Position numbers and translations under genes: made by a program. A DNA stretch of 55,495 bases. Origin: an uncultured Bacillota bacterium. Lineage in GTDB: Bacteria > Bacillota > Clostridia > Peptostreptococcales > Anaerovoracaceae. The notes beneath the pieces are model-generated. The model made no database searches, was not told where the DNA came from, and saw only the letters and a list, made by a program, of their open reading frames with translations. Shown one piece after another: positions 1 through 9,013 of this stretch. The stretch is taken from the NCBI GenBank assembly GCA_949295785.1, contig CASFMJ010000107.1:1-55495 (forward strand), written 5' to 3'. The first letter of the stretch is position 1; each line of letters opens with the position of its first letter.

Positions 1-176
1 AGAGATACTAAGAATGATAAAGGATAGTATCACAAGGGTGTAAGACTAAATTCAGCAAGGACGGGAATTTAAATTTTCATTTAAGGATTTTATGTTTTTT
101 TCCATACTGTGTGGACTTTTGCTTAGGTAAAATGATATACTGTAATCCGATACATTTATATATCAGGGAGCAAAAA

Positions 177-1193
177 ATGACCGATTTGATACTATATCTG
201 GGAGTTACCGTAGTCGGATACTTTGCAGGAACAAAATTTAGAAAAGTAAAGGACAGGCTGACATGGACCGGAAAGGTGCAGACTGTGGCTATCACACTTC
301 TGGTAATCTGCATGGGTGCCAGGATGGGTGCAAATGAGGAAATAACAGAAAATCTTAGTACCATAGGGCTTTCTGCATTTCTTATGACTGTTGTTATAAT
401 GATATTTTCTGTAGGAGCCGTGTCAATCGCAAGAAAGATACTTAAGATAGACAGGTACGGGAGGCTTGACGAAAATTCCGTTAAACAGACTGAAAATCAG
501 CATCAGGATAATAACACGCAGGTTATCAGTGAAATACATGCCATAGAGGATGAGGAGAAAAAGCAGGGTGTGAATATGATGACTGTAATCATCCTGATTT
601 CCGTGATAATAGGAATGCTGGCAGGATATTTTATAGTAAGGGATGTCTTTGCCGATAATATGGAAGCTTTTGAGAATGGTGCAGGTCTCGGAATAAAAAT
701 CGGATTATGTCTTCTCCTTGTTTTTGTAGGGATAGATCTTGGAATAGAGGGTACAGTGATCAGCAATTTCAGAACAGTGGGACTGAGGATATTTGCGGTG
801 CCGTTTGCTGTCATAATCGGAACAATGTCTGCTGCAGTGATAATGTCTTTTTTCCTTGATCTATCTATGAAAGAATCTCTTGCCGTAGGTGCCGGTTTCG
901 GCTGGTATACTCTGGCACCGGGAATAATAATGGAAGCAGGATATATGACAGCAAGTGCTGTATGCTTTCTGCATAATGTCATGAGGGAACTGTTATCTAT
1001 TGTTTTCATACCGATTGTAGCAAAGAGGATAGGTTATGTGGAAACAGTCGCACTGCCCGGCTCGGCTGCTATGGATATATGTCTTCCCATTGTGGAAAAG
1101 GCAACAAGAGGTGATATTGCAGTATACTCCTTTATTTCGGGAGTGGTTCTGAGTACACTGGTACCCATACTGGTGCCCATAATAATCAGTTAA
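177..1193 (+). CDS. LysO-family (DUF340) amino-acid exporter, first of two
   Basis: Integral membrane protein of 338 residues, rich in hydrophobic segments along its whole length, resembling the LysO/DUF340 family of L-lysine exporters. A charged linker near residues 105-135 separates a short N-terminal membrane domain from a longer C-terminal one. The conserved stretch GFGWYTLAPG followed by a histidine-asparagine motif (LHNVMREL) and later AAMDICLPIV is shared almost unchanged with the next gene. I chose the ATG at 177 because AGGGAG lies just upstream; an in-frame ATG at 111 has no ribosome binding site. The gene is 24 bp from its paralogue and surely co-transcribed with it. Substrate is inferred from family only; no lysine riboswitch is visible in the short upstream sequence. 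Confidence 0.85.
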   Translation: MTDLILYLGVTVVGYFAGTKFRKVKDRLTWTGKVQTVAITLLVICMGARMGANEEITENLSTIGLSAFLMTVVIMIFSVGAVSIARKILKIDRYGRLDENSVKQTENQHQDNNTQVISEIHAIEDEEKKQGVNMMTVIILISVIIGMLAGYFIVRDVFADNMEAFENGAGLGIKIGLCLLLVFVGIDLGIEGTVISNFRTVGLRIFAVPFAVIIGTMSAAVIMSFFLDLSMKESLAVGAGFGWYTLAPGIIMEAGYMTASAVCFLHNVMRELLSIVFIPIVAKRIGYVETVALPGSAAMDICLPIVEKATRGDIAVYSFISGVVLSTLVPILVPIIIS

Positions 1194-1217
1194 TTTTCTT
1201 AGACGGAGAAAAAAATC

Positions 1218-2180
1218 ATGGCTTTACTGTTTTTATACTGGGGCATAATGCTTATCTGCTATGCTGTCGCTTCAAAATTAAGGGATAGAAAAGAAAAGTT
1301 TGGATTTGTCGGTGAACTGACCAATGTGGTCATATATATACTTGTATTTCTTATGGGGCTGAGGATGGGCGCCAACAGTGAGGTCACATCAAATCTGGGA
1401 ACAATTGGACTTCAGTCACTGGGAATAACCGTATTTACAGTAGGTGGAAGCATACTGGCTGTACATTTTACACGCAAAGCGCTGAAACTTAATAAGCAGG
1501 GTATGCCGCAACTTGATGAAGAGGGGGAAGAAGATGCTGCAGAGCAGCAGAACGCCGGCGGTCTTAGATTTACTGTCATAATCCTTGCTTTTGTGGCAGG
1601 AGGAATGGCAGCTGGATATTTTATAGTGCCGGAGATTTTCAAGGATGTGGAAGATTTTCAATCCATGTCGGGAGACTGGCTTGTAGCCGGGATATGTGTG
1701 CTCCTTGGGCTGGCAGGATTCAGCCTTGGTATTGAGGGCAAAGTTGCACAGAGCTTCAGAGGAGCAGGTTTAAGAGTTGCTTTTATTCCGGTGGCGGCGG
1801 TTGCAGGCAGCCTTATTATGGGAGCATTATATGGTATCATTTCGCCGCTTACAGTATCTGAATCTGTTGCTGTCAGTGCCGGCTTCGGATGGTACACTCT
1901 GGCACCGGGAATGATAACAGAAGCTGGGTTTGCAGTTGCGGGAGCTGTTTCATTCATGCATAATGTCATAAGAGAAACTTTGGGAATTGTTATAATACCT
2001 GTGGCGGCTAAAAAAATAGGGTATATAGAATGTACTTCTATACCGGGAGTAGCTGCTATGGATGTGTGCCTTTCCATTGTAGAAAGATCATGCAGGGCGG
2101 AAACAGTAGTGTACTCGTTTTGTACGGGAGCACTTATGTGTGTCTGTGTACCTGTGGTAGTAACACTTGTTATAGGATGA
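1218..2180 (+). CDS. LysO-family (DUF340) amino-acid exporter, second of two
   Basis: 320-residue polytopic membrane protein, paralogue of the preceding gene: both contain RMGAN near residues 45-50, a charged central linker (here glutamate-rich, near residues 98-112), GFGWYTLAPG and AAMDVCL. The family exports L-lysine and perhaps toxic analogues in E. coli. Two full-length copies in tandem suggest either a heteromeric transporter or two specificities. An ATG at 1218 follows GACGGAG. The gene ends at a bidirectional terminator shared with the convergent ABC-F gene. Confidence 0.85.
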   Translation: MALLFLYWGIMLICYAVASKLRDRKEKFGFVGELTNVVIYILVFLMGLRMGANSEVTSNLGTIGLQSLGITVFTVGGSILAVHFTRKALKLNKQGMPQLDEEGEEDAAEQQNAGGLRFTVIILAFVAGGMAAGYFIVPEIFKDVEDFQSMSGDWLVAGICVLLGLAGFSLGIEGKVAQSFRGAGLRVAFIPVAAVAGSLIMGALYGIISPLTVSESVAVSAGFGWYTLAPGMITEAGFAVAGAVSFMHNVIRETLGIVIIPVAAKKIGYIECTSIPGVAAMDVCLSIVERSCRAETVVYSFCTGALMCVCVPVVVTLVIG

Positions 2181-2186
2181 GAATAT

Positions 2187-2233
2187 AAAAAGACGCTTCT
2201 TTATATATGATAATTGACATGGAAGCGTCTTTT
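2187..2233. terminator. Bidirectional terminator between lysO pair and ABC-F gene
   Basis: A 12-bp perfect stem (AAAAGACGCTTC and its complement) with a loop of about 23 nt; the A-run and T-run at the two ends let it serve both convergent genes. Confidence 0.8.
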
Positions 2234-2247
2234 CTATTCTTAAATAT

Positions 2248-3804
2248 TTATATTATTTTTGTTGTCCAGTCTTCTATATTCAAGACTCTCGTAACGAAAG
2301 GTTCATAGAAAGAAGGATCGTGTGATACAAGAAGTATGGTGCCGGGATACTGAGAAAGAGCACGCATAAGTTCTTCTTTTGCATCTATGTCAAGATGATT
2401 GGTAGGCTCGTCAAGTACAAGCCAGTTATGCTGGCGGTTCATGATTATTGCCAGACGTACTTTGGCATTTTCGCCACCGCTGAGTACTCTCATCTGACTG
2501 GTTATGTGGTCATTGGTAAGCCCGCATTTTGAAAGGCAGAGTCTGACCTCTCTGTTTTCCATGGAAGGAAATTCTGCCCAGAATGTATCAAGGGCAGTCA
2601 CCGTGGAATCTCTGTCGGCTTCCTGCTGGAAATATCCGGGGTAAAGGTAGTCACCGAGAGTAACGGTGCCTGAGACAGGCGGCAGCTTGCCTAAAACAGT
2701 CTTCAGAAGAGTAGTCTTTCCGAGACCGTTTGTACCTGTAATTGCCACTTTTTCTCCACGCTCCAGATTAAAAGTCACGGGTCTGGTGAGAGGGGAATCA
2801 TATCCTATTACAAGATCTTTAGCCTGGACTATGAACCTGCCGGGTGTTCTGGCCATCTGAAAACTGAATTCCGGTTTGATTTTCTCCTGGGGTCTTTCGA
2901 GGATTTCCATCTTGTCAAGCTTCTTTTGCCTCGAATGGGCCATTCCTCTTGTGGCTACTCTGGCCTTGTTGCGGGCTATAAAATCCTCAAGCTTTTCTAT
3001 TTCGGCCTGCTGTTTTTCATATGCCCGAATTTCCTGTTCTTTCTGTATTTCATACATGCGCAGGAAATTATTATAGTCGCCGGTATATCTGGTCATATTG
3101 CCGCCTTCCAGATTATATATGACATTTACCACAGAATTTAAAAAATCCATGTCATGAGATACAAGTATAAAAGCGTTTTCATACTCACTGAGGAATCTTG
3201 TCAGCCATATGATATGCGGATGATCAAGGTAGTTGGTGGGTTCGTCCAGAATCAGTATTGATGGATTAGACAGCAGAAGCTTTACCAGCAGTACTTTTGT
3301 TCTCTGGCCGCCGGAAAGATCTGACACGTCTGTATCAAGACCGATATCTGTAAGGCCGAGACCTCCGGCTACTTCTTCAATCCTGGCATCAAGCTGATAG
3401 AATCCGGATGACTCCAGCATCTGTTGTATTTCACCGGCTTCATCCATCATATCGTTTAAAGCCGATTCATCTGCATCAGCCATCTCTTCATAAAGTCTGA
3501 GCATATTTTCTTCAAGATTATACATATCATCAAAGGCGGAACGGAGCACTTCTCTTATGGTCATGCCTTTTTTCAGCACGCTGTGCTGATCCAGATATCC
3601 TACAGTCACATGACGTGACCAGGTTACAGTGCCTTCATCAGGTGTGAGCTTTCCCGTTATTATATTAAGAAAAGTAGACTTTCCTTCGCCGTTGGCTCCT
3701 ATAAGGCCGATGTGTTCTCCCTTAAGGAGACGAAAAGACGCATCCTCAAGAATCTGTCTGGCTCCGAAGCCATGGGTAACTTTTTCAACTGTCAGTAAAC
3801 TCAT
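2248..3804 (-). CDS. ABC-F family ATPase
   Basis: 518-residue soluble protein with two ABC ATPase domains and no membrane segment, the ABC-F plan. First domain: Walker A GANGEGKST (about residue 36), signature LSGGQ, Walker B LILDEPTNYLD. A charged inter-domain linker occupies about residues 240-320. Second domain: GTNGLGKTT, LSGGENAKVRL, LVLDEPTNHLD. ABC-F proteins bind the ribosome E site and either aid translation or protect from antibiotics. The YbiT/EttA-like length with no long C-terminal arm favours a housekeeping role, but a resistance role cannot be excluded. Monocistronic, between two terminators. Confidence 0.9.
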   Translation of the reverse strand: MSLLTVEKVTHGFGARQILEDASFRLLKGEHIGLIGANGEGKSTFLNIITGKLTPDEGTVTWSRHVTVGYLDQHSVLKKGMTIREVLRSAFDDMYNLEENMLRLYEEMADADESALNDMMDEAGEIQQMLESSGFYQLDARIEEVAGGLGLTDIGLDTDVSDLSGGQRTKVLLVKLLLSNPSILILDEPTNYLDHPHIIWLTRFLSEYENAFILVSHDMDFLNSVVNVIYNLEGGNMTRYTGDYNNFLRMYEIQKEQEIRAYEKQQAEIEKLEDFIARNKARVATRGMAHSRQKKLDKMEILERPQEKIKPEFSFQMARTPGRFIVQAKDLVIGYDSPLTRPVTFNLERGEKVAITGTNGLGKTTLLKTVLGKLPPVSGTVTLGDYLYPGYFQQEADRDSTVTALDTFWAEFPSMENREVRLCLSKCGLTNDHITSQMRVLSGGENAKVRLAIIMNRQHNWLVLDEPTNHLDIDAKEELMRALSQYPGTILLVSHDPSFYEPFVTRVLNIEDWTTKII

Positions 3805-3910
3805 TTAAGGGTCTCCTTTTTGTTAATCAGCCTGAAACAGGCTGAAACTTATGATACCATAAGGTGCAAAAAAAATAAAGCCGGATAATATTATTTTAAC
3901 AACAAAGAAA

Positions 3911-3984
3911 AAAAGATCCTGAAAGCAGATGATCTTTTTATAAAAAAGCTCACTGTTTCTGATCTTGAAACAAGTGAGCTTTTA
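3911..3984 (-). terminator. Two tandem terminators downstream of lexA
   Basis: Two hairpins lie end to end. The stem at 3943-3984 has AAAAGCTCACT as its left arm and is followed on the minus strand by a T-run. The second hairpin (3911-3939) has an AAAGATC stem flanked by A- and T-runs. Both read well in the direction of lexA. Confidence 0.7.
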
Positions 3985-4064
3985 GACATAATATAATTTC
4001 AGTTCAAAAATGGGCAGATAAGGTTATCAGCGAGAGTACAAAGGAATGTTAATATAATTATATA

Positions 4065-4721
4065 TCAGCTGAAATATCTGAACACACCTTTAACTTTACC
4101 GAGTATCTTTACATCTTTGACAAGGATAGGACTCATGGATGAATTTTCGGGCTGGAGCCTTATGTGATCCTTCTCCTTATAAAATGTTTTTACTGTGGCT
4201 TCGCTTTCAAAACCGTCAATCATTGCCACGACTATATCGCCGTTGTTGGCGGTTTCTGTCTGCTGCACCAGAATAAGATCTCCGTCCATTATGCCGGCTT
4301 CGATCATACTTTCACCTCTTACGTGAAGCATATAGCTGGTGCCGGATGCGTAGCGGGCAGGTACAGGGAAAAAATCTTCTATATTCTGCTCGGCAAGGAT
4401 GGGTGTACCGGCAGCAACATTGCCTATAACAGGTACAGTGATCATTTCCATATCAGAAGCGGTATCAGCATGAATGTCAGCAGAGCGTTCTTCATGTTTA
4501 CCGGAGGTGGGATCCACAACCATAAGAGCCCTTGGCTTTGAAGGGTCTTTGACAAGATATCCCTGCTTTACAAGACTTTCTATATCTTTATGAGCTGTGG
4601 AGGTTGATTTTATTCCCAGAGCTGCACATATTTCTCTTACCGTAGGAGGATATCCTTTGGTTCTGATTTCGTCCTTCATGTATTTAAGGATCTTCTGTTC
4701 TCGTTCTTTAAGTGCTGCCAT
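4065..4721 (-). CDS. lexA: LexA repressor
   Basis: SOS repressor of 218 residues that undergoes RecA-stimulated self-cleavage. N-terminal winged helix (residues about 1-70, with YPPTVREICAALGIKS) binds DNA. The cleavage site is the Ala-Gly in NVAAGTPI. The catalytic serine is in RGESMIEAGI, and the lysine general base is most likely in EATVKTFY, as in the S24 peptidase fold. The ATG at 4721 has AAGGAG at an 8-nt distance, better than the ATG two codons upstream at 4727, which is too close to it. An SOS box lies in the upstream gap, indicating autoregulation. Confidence 0.95.
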   Translation of the reverse strand: MAALKEREQKILKYMKDEIRTKGYPPTVREICAALGIKSTSTAHKDIESLVKQGYLVKDPSKPRALMVVDPTSGKHEERSADIHADTASDMEMITVPVIGNVAAGTPILAEQNIEDFFPVPARYASGTSYMLHVRGESMIEAGIMDGDLILVQQTETANNGDIVVAMIDGFESEATVKTFYKEKDHIRLQPENSSMSPILVKDVKILGKVKGVFRYFS

Positions 4722-4776
4722 AGCCATCTCTCCTTTTTATGTATGAAAAAACTATATCATAAAAAGAACAAAAAGT

Positions 4777-4788
4777 AAACACACGTTC
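4777..4788 (-). promoter_or_regulatory. LexA (SOS) box upstream of lexA
   Basis: On the minus strand it reads GAACGTGTGTTT, fitting the Gram-positive LexA consensus GAAC-N4-GTTY. It lies 56 bp before the lexA start codon. Confidence 0.75.
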
Positions 4789-4797
4789 ACTAAATAA

Positions 4798-5301
4798 TTA
4801 AAACTCCGACAAATTTTTGCCGAACTTTAACTCTTTTCCGTCCGGTCCGTATTTTTTCCTTTTACCGGTGATATCTGCAATATCTATTTTCCAGACGGCA
4901 GTTCTGTGAAGGCTTTTTTTGATGGCGGCATCAAAATGAACCATGTTGGAAGGAGTATATTTTTCAGAAATTCTGCGCAGAGCTTCTTCTTTTTCACTGT
5001 CTTTCAGAACCTGACGGGCGATTCCTGTGACAATGGCCGATTCGTATTCTGTTGTGAATTTATCACGTGAAGGTTTAACATCTCCCACACAGACTACGCA
5101 TACACGGGGATATGATTTGAGAATCTCAGTTTTTCGTCCTTCCGGGGCACAGTGGAAATATAAAGTATCCCCTGCACGTGCAATTGAAATGGGGACTGCA
5201 TAAGGTGAATCGATATCCACCATTGACATTACTGCATAGCTGCATTTGTCTATCATTTCCAGTGCGAATTCTCTTGGCATTTCTCTGTCTCTTCGTCTCA
5301 T
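4798..5301 (-). CDS. Pyridoxamine 5'-phosphate oxidase-fold (NimA-like) flavoprotein
   Basis: 167-residue protein of the PNPOx split-barrel fold that binds FMN. The N-terminal pattern (charged start, then CSYAVMSMVDIDSPYAVPIS and LYFHCAPEGRKTEIL) is that of the Nim/5-nitroimidazole reductase-like subgroup. The start at 5301 follows AAGGAGGA; an upstream in-frame ATG at 5328 would overlap tag further. It is 2 bp from the tag stop and probably co-transcribed. Whether it reduces nitroimidazoles cannot be told from sequence. Confidence 0.8.
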   Translation of the reverse strand: MRRRDREMPREFALEMIDKCSYAVMSMVDIDSPYAVPISIARAGDTLYFHCAPEGRKTEILKSYPRVCVVCVGDVKPSRDKFTTEYESAIVTGIARQVLKDSEKEEALRRISEKYTPSNMVHFDAAIKKSLHRTAVWKIDIADITGKRKKYGPDGKELKFGKNLSEF

Positions 5302-5303
5302 GA

Positions 5304-5861
5304 TTATTCCTCCTTGTATTTGAAACATCCGGGCTCGTGGGAATAAATGATACCAACAGCCTGAAGATATGAATATATGATAGTGGTGCCGACAAATTTC
5401 ATGCCGCGTTTTTTCAGGTCAGCTGATATAAGGTCAGACAGATCAGAAGATGTCTTTCCTGTTTCATATATTATGTTGCCATCGGTGAAACCCCACAGAT
5501 AATCTGCGAATGTACCGAACTCAAGCTGTATATCTCTGAAAATCCCGGCATTGCTTACAGCAGCGTTTATCTTACGTCGGTTACGTATTATACCGGCATC
5601 GCACAGCAGAGCTTGTATCTTATCATCATTGTAATTTATTATTTTATTTATATCAAAACAATCAAAGGCTTTACGAAAAGATTCTCTTTTATTAAGAACA
5701 CATTCCCAGGAGAGCCCTGCCTGAAAAGATTCTAAAATGAGCATTTCCAGCAGTTTATGATCATCCCGGCAAGGGGTGCCCCATTCTTTGTCATGGTATT
5801 CTATGTATAACGGGTTTTTTGGATTTACCCAGCTGCATCTCCGATTTGTATGTTGTGTCAT
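5304..5861 (-). CDS. tag: DNA-3-methyladenine glycosylase I
   Basis: 185-residue base-excision repair enzyme that removes 3-methyladenine. Family hallmarks are visible: RCSWV near the start followed by YHDKEWG, the LILESFQAGLSW segment, and HEPGCF at the C terminus. The Cys and His residues in the first and last motifs form the zinc site typical of Tag. Immediately upstream of the NimA-like gene and, after it, lexA, so a small stress-related group on the minus strand. Confidence 0.93.
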   Translation of the reverse strand: MTQHTNRRCSWVNPKNPLYIEYHDKEWGTPCRDDHKLLEMLILESFQAGLSWECVLNKRESFRKAFDCFDINKIINYNDDKIQALLCDAGIIRNRRKINAAVSNAGIFRDIQLEFGTFADYLWGFTDGNIIYETGKTSSDLSDLISADLKKRGMKFVGTTIIYSYLQAVGIIYSHEPGCFKYKEE

Positions 5862-6034
5862 ATGGCATAACTCCTTTGTTCTTATATGAAAAGTATTATA
5901 CCATCTGTCTTAAGATAACTCCACATTAATTTGCTGTACAGGAAGCTGCAGAAAATATAAATCATTGCATTATATAAGAGCATGTGATAGAATAGAAACA
6001 AATTTATGAATTTGTCTTTATTGTGGAGAGGAAA

Positions 6035-6682
6035 GTGCCAAAAGTATCTTATTCCGTTGAGGAAAGAAAAAGAATCAGGGATGAACTGCTGCAAGCGAGT
6101 CTGGAACTTATGTCTGCTCAGGGCATAAGACATACGACCATAGAGCAGGTATATAAAAAAGTTGGTATATCACGTACGTTTTTTTATACCTTTTTTCCTA
6201 CAAAAGAGGATCTGGTAGTAGAGATGCTGTATATTCAGCAGCCGAAAATAATCAGATATGTGAATGAACTGATGGCAGATACTTCATGTGATTGGGAAAA
6301 TGCTGTGAGAAAGTTTTTTTATACATGCTGCAAAGGGGAAAAAAGCGGTATTGCAATACTGTCCATAGAAGAACAGCAGATGATTTTCAGGCGCCTGTCT
6401 GCGGAAAGCTATAAAACATTCCGTAAAAAACAGTTTTCACTTTTTTCAAAAATTTTAGAGAGTTTCGGTGTAAGTCCCGACAGAAAAAGAGTGGAACTGT
6501 TTATCAATCTTTGTCTCGCAATGCTGGTGACCATAAAGGCTATTCCGGAAACCATGCCGCTGCTTGTGCCGGAAGCTGTTAATGATACAATGGAGTTTCA
6601 GATAAATTCCATAGTTGACTATCTCAGCAGACTCAGACAAGAGGATGGGAGTATATTGCCGGAAAGGGGCAGAGGGATGTAA
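6035..6682 (+). CDS. TetR/AcrR family transcriptional regulator
   Basis: 215-residue regulator with an N-terminal TetR helix-turn-helix (about residues 25-55, TTIEQVYKKVGISRTFFYTFFPTKEDL) and an all-helical ligand domain. I chose the GTG at 6035, preceded by GGAG at 6-nt spacing; the GTG at 6023 in the same frame has no ribosome binding site. It has no obvious co-transcribed target and is followed by unrelated genes; the ligand is unknown. Confidence 0.8.
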   Translation: MPKVSYSVEERKRIRDELLQASLELMSAQGIRHTTIEQVYKKVGISRTFFYTFFPTKEDLVVEMLYIQQPKIIRYVNELMADTSCDWENAVRKFFYTCCKGEKSGIAILSIEEQQMIFRRLSAESYKTFRKKQFSLFSKILESFGVSPDRKRVELFINLCLAMLVTIKAIPETMPLLVPEAVNDTMEFQINSIVDYLSRLRQEDGSILPERGRGM

Positions 6683-6824
6683 GAATGTAACCGCCGGATC
6701 ATATTTTGGTCAGGCGGACTATTTTTAACCATAATAAATACAAAATTATAAATTTATTCTTATTTTGCGGATTCCCGATTGTTTTTATGAAGGATTGCGG
6801 GAAGCATTGAAGGAGGAGGAAAAA

Positions 6825-7310
6825 ATGGGATTGTTCGGTAATTTGTTCAAAGGCCCTGAAATTGACATGGAAAAAAGTCAGGCCAATGCAAAAAAAATGA
6901 GACTTCTTTTTAATCAGGTGGTGGAAAACGGAGATGATTACAGACTGATCTTCGGATATACAGAAGATGTTGGCTGGTTCAATTACGGTTTTGTCCATGG
7001 GAGCAAGACGAAGATAGGGAATCTTATCGTAGGATGGAATGAAGAAACAGAAACAATTGTTGTGGTTCCCACTGTGCCGGATCTTTCCGGATGCGGAGAT
7101 CCTACATATTATCGCCGGGGTGAAATCCTTAAAGCATACAGAAATAAATATCCTACAGATGCATTCATTATTTATCCTGACAGAAAAGGTTATATAGGAA
7201 TAAATGCTTATGACTGGCTGGATGATGAGAAACTTTATGTATATGTTTCGCAGGAAGAAGAACTGGCGGCCTTTACAGACTTTTTCATGAACCATTATAT
7301 TAAGAAATGA
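6825..7310 (+). CDS. Conserved hypothetical protein
   Basis: 161-residue soluble protein beginning MGLFGNLFKG, of a family I do not recognise. A strong AGGAGGAGG precedes the ATG at 6825. Composition is mixed alpha/beta with many aromatic residues and no membrane span. The start resembles small bacterial proteins that begin with a short amphipathic anchor. Four-base overlap or near-contact with the next small membrane gene suggests a two-gene operon. Confidence 0.7.
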   Translation: MGLFGNLFKGPEIDMEKSQANAKKMRLLFNQVVENGDDYRLIFGYTEDVGWFNYGFVHGSKTKIGNLIVGWNEETETIVVVPTVPDLSGCGDPTYYRRGEILKAYRNKYPTDAFIIYPDRKGYIGINAYDWLDDEKLYVYVSQEEELAAFTDFFMNHYIKK

Positions 7311-7318
7311 GGGTGAAG

Positions 7319-7501
7319 ATGTCTTTGGGTGCAATCGGTGCATTCTTTGGGGTTCTGGTAGTGATTTTTATTTTTGGAAATCTCTGGTTTAATCTGGTCG
7401 AGGCAATTTTAAAAAAGATAAAGAGAATTTTTGGAAGAGAAAAGGAGTCTGCGGCATGGCACACACTGGGCCCGGAAGAAAAAAAAGATGATTTTATATA
7501 A
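7319..7501 (+). CDS. Small single-pass membrane protein
   Basis: 60 residues with one hydrophobic helix (about residues 5-30) followed by a lysine/arginine-rich cytosolic tail. The ATG at 7319 follows AGGG by 5 nt; an in-frame ATG at 7307 overlaps the stop of the preceding gene and would add four residues. Probably translated with its upstream neighbour. Function unknown. Confidence 0.6.
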   Translation: MSLGAIGAFFGVLVVIFIFGNLWFNLVEAILKKIKRIFGREKESAAWHTLGPEEKKDDFI

Positions 7502-7508
7502 AAGCAGT

Positions 7509-7540
7509 CAGCGCCTGTAAAAAGGCGCTGATATTTTTTT
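7509..7540 (+). terminator. Terminator after the small membrane protein
   Basis: Perfect 7-bp CAGCGCC stem, 8-nt loop, then a T-run. Confidence 0.8.
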
Positions 7541-8147
7541 ACTTATCTTCTATTTTCATGGTTTCCATCTGCTGTCTGGTTATTCCATTTCTTTTCCCAT
7601 AGCTTTCCCAGTATGATGAGGACGCTCTGATAAATGTTCTGACCGGGAGAGGCATTGAGGTATGAAGGCTGCAATAGCGGCATTGGGTGATGGAAGAGGC
7701 AAGCTTTCTGATTTTTCTTGTGACCATAAATTTAAACGGAGTGGTGAGTATAGCCTCTCCGCTGCCTATTTGGAGAACGGAACCGAAAGTATAACCGTTC
7801 TTGCGGCAAAACAGTCTGATCATTTTAACAGCGGTATCATTCTGCTCCCATTCAAGAAAACCGCAGTTTATCAGTACAGATATTACTGGCTTATGCGCGG
7901 GGGACGATAACTCGAGACTTTTTAAAAAATCCAGCATAGTCACAGGGATGCTGTCTGCGTACAGAGGGAATACAAGCAGAATATCTGAAAATCCTTCAAG
8001 TCTTTCACACAATTCAGCGTGATTTGATTTAGTTATGTTATGATATTCTGTTACAAGGCTGCAATGACCCGAAAAAATTTCGGCGTACTTTTTTGAGTTG
8101 GATCGCGGAGCTCTGGGGCTTCCGTTAAGGATAATTATCTTTCCCAT
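7539..8147 (-). CDS. Flavodoxin-fold NAD(P)H oxidoreductase
   Basis: 202-residue flavoprotein-like protein of the NADPH-dependent FMN reductase/flavodoxin superfamily. The N terminus GKIIILNGSPRAPRSNSKKY is the FMN phosphate-binding loop after the first strand. A second conserved turn (LVFPLYADSIPVTMLDFLKSL) forms part of the flavin site. It overlaps the upstream flavoprotein gene by 13 bp, so the two are translationally coupled. Substrate unknown. Confidence 0.8.
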   Translation of the reverse strand: MGKIIILNGSPRAPRSNSKKYAEIFSGHCSLVTEYHNITKSNHAELCERLEGFSDILLVFPLYADSIPVTMLDFLKSLELSSPAHKPVISVLINCGFLEWEQNDTAVKMIRLFCRKNGYTFGSVLQIGSGEAILTTPFKFMVTRKIRKLASSITQCRYCSLHTSMPLPVRTFIRASSSYWESYGKRNGITRQQMETMKIEDK

Positions 8148-8644
8148 TTTTTAACCTCCGATGTTACTATAGCATCCAGATCTTCTTTATCAGCAAAGAT
8201 AATTTTTGACTTATTGAAGTTCATGTTTTTTGAATTCCGTTGTATGAGTTTAAAAAATATCTGCTGCTCTTCCTCAGTGTCAGCCCCATATCCTATTATT
8301 GTTGCATCTTTTAAGGCTACATCGCGCTGCAGATGATGGGTCTCCCCGTCAAGAATCCTTATAAATGCCTGCTGAATGGGAATGGCCCTCTCAAGCATAG
8401 TTTTCATTACGGTGTCATATCCTCCGTATTTTATTCTGGTGATATAAATGACTTTATCACTCTTTGCTATCAACGGATATATTTTTACCGCATCATCCCG
8501 TATCACACATTTTCCCGGTGTCCTGGTCCAGCATCCGAAACAGCCTTTGCAGTTTTGTATGTTAAGGGATGACAGATCTATTAGTTTTATGTCTTCATTT
8601 TGTATGCTGATCTTAAGTGGCAGATCGCTCAATATAAGTTTCAT
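8135..8644 (-). CDS. NADPH-dependent FMN reductase-like protein with Cys cluster
   Basis: 169 residues. The segment NCKGCFGCWTRTPGKC (about residues 31-46) is the four-Cys pattern of flavodoxin-like reductases such as the iron-sulfur flavoproteins. The FMN loop normally found at the N terminus (GSP-type) is weak here, so the start may be shortened or the fold modified. No AUG with a clear ribosome binding site lies further upstream. Cotranscribed with the following flavodoxin-fold gene; the pair may act as partners. Confidence 0.7.
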   Translation of the reverse strand: MKLILSDLPLKISIQNEDIKLIDLSSLNIQNCKGCFGCWTRTPGKCVIRDDAVKIYPLIAKSDKVIYITRIKYGGYDTVMKTMLERAIPIQQAFIRILDGETHHLQRDVALKDATIIGYGADTEEEQQIFFKLIQRNSKNMNFNKSKIIFADKEDLDAIVTSEVKKWER

Positions 8645-8777
8645 TTGTTATTAATCCTGTCTTTTGGGTGTTTTAAGCTTTTCAGTTAGCTTTTGAAATC
8701 GTATGCTTTTTTATACATTAAAAAGGGCAAGGGTTGCCTGAGCTGATTCTTACAGAAGTGAAGCAGTTTTGATTATG

Positions 8778-8808
8778 AAAAAAACGGAGCAGGCCGTATT
8801 CAGCCTGC
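8778..8808 (-). terminator. Terminator of the tRNA-Arg gene
   Basis: GCAGGC stem with an 8-nt loop, followed on the minus strand by a run of seven T, 9 bp after the tRNA 3' end. Confidence 0.75.
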
Positions 8809-8816
8809 CCGGCTTC

Positions 8817-8892
8817 TGGTGCGCCAAGGGGGAATCGAACCCCCGGCCTTCACATTCGGAGTGTGCTACTCTATCCCCTGAGCTATTGGCGC
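8817..8892 (-). tRNA. tRNA-Arg (CCG anticodon)
   Basis: A full cloverleaf reads on the minus strand: acceptor GCGCCAA pairs with TTGGCGC; D stem GCTC/GAGT; anticodon loop CTCCGAA gives CCG; T arm GGGGG-TTCGATT-CCCCC; discriminator A and CCA encoded. The first anticodon-stem pair is a G-A mismatch. The tRNA reads CGG, a rare arginine codon in this A-rich genome, where AGA dominates. Confidence 0.93.
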
Positions 8893-9013
8893 AAAACATA
8901 TAATATATTTATATCACAAATCTTCAATATTTAAAAGAAAAAATTTGATAATGATGAATACGGCTTTACATACCTGATAATAAGCACCGAGACTATAATA
9001 GACAGTAAGGACG

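Noticed and set aside
1-176. Lysine riboswitch before the LysO pair
   Set aside because: The visible leader is short and shows none of the conserved riboswitch stems; it may start outside the window.
7662-8022. Plus-strand open frames over the flavoprotein gene
   Set aside because: They are antisense shadows; the minus-strand gene has clear family motifs.
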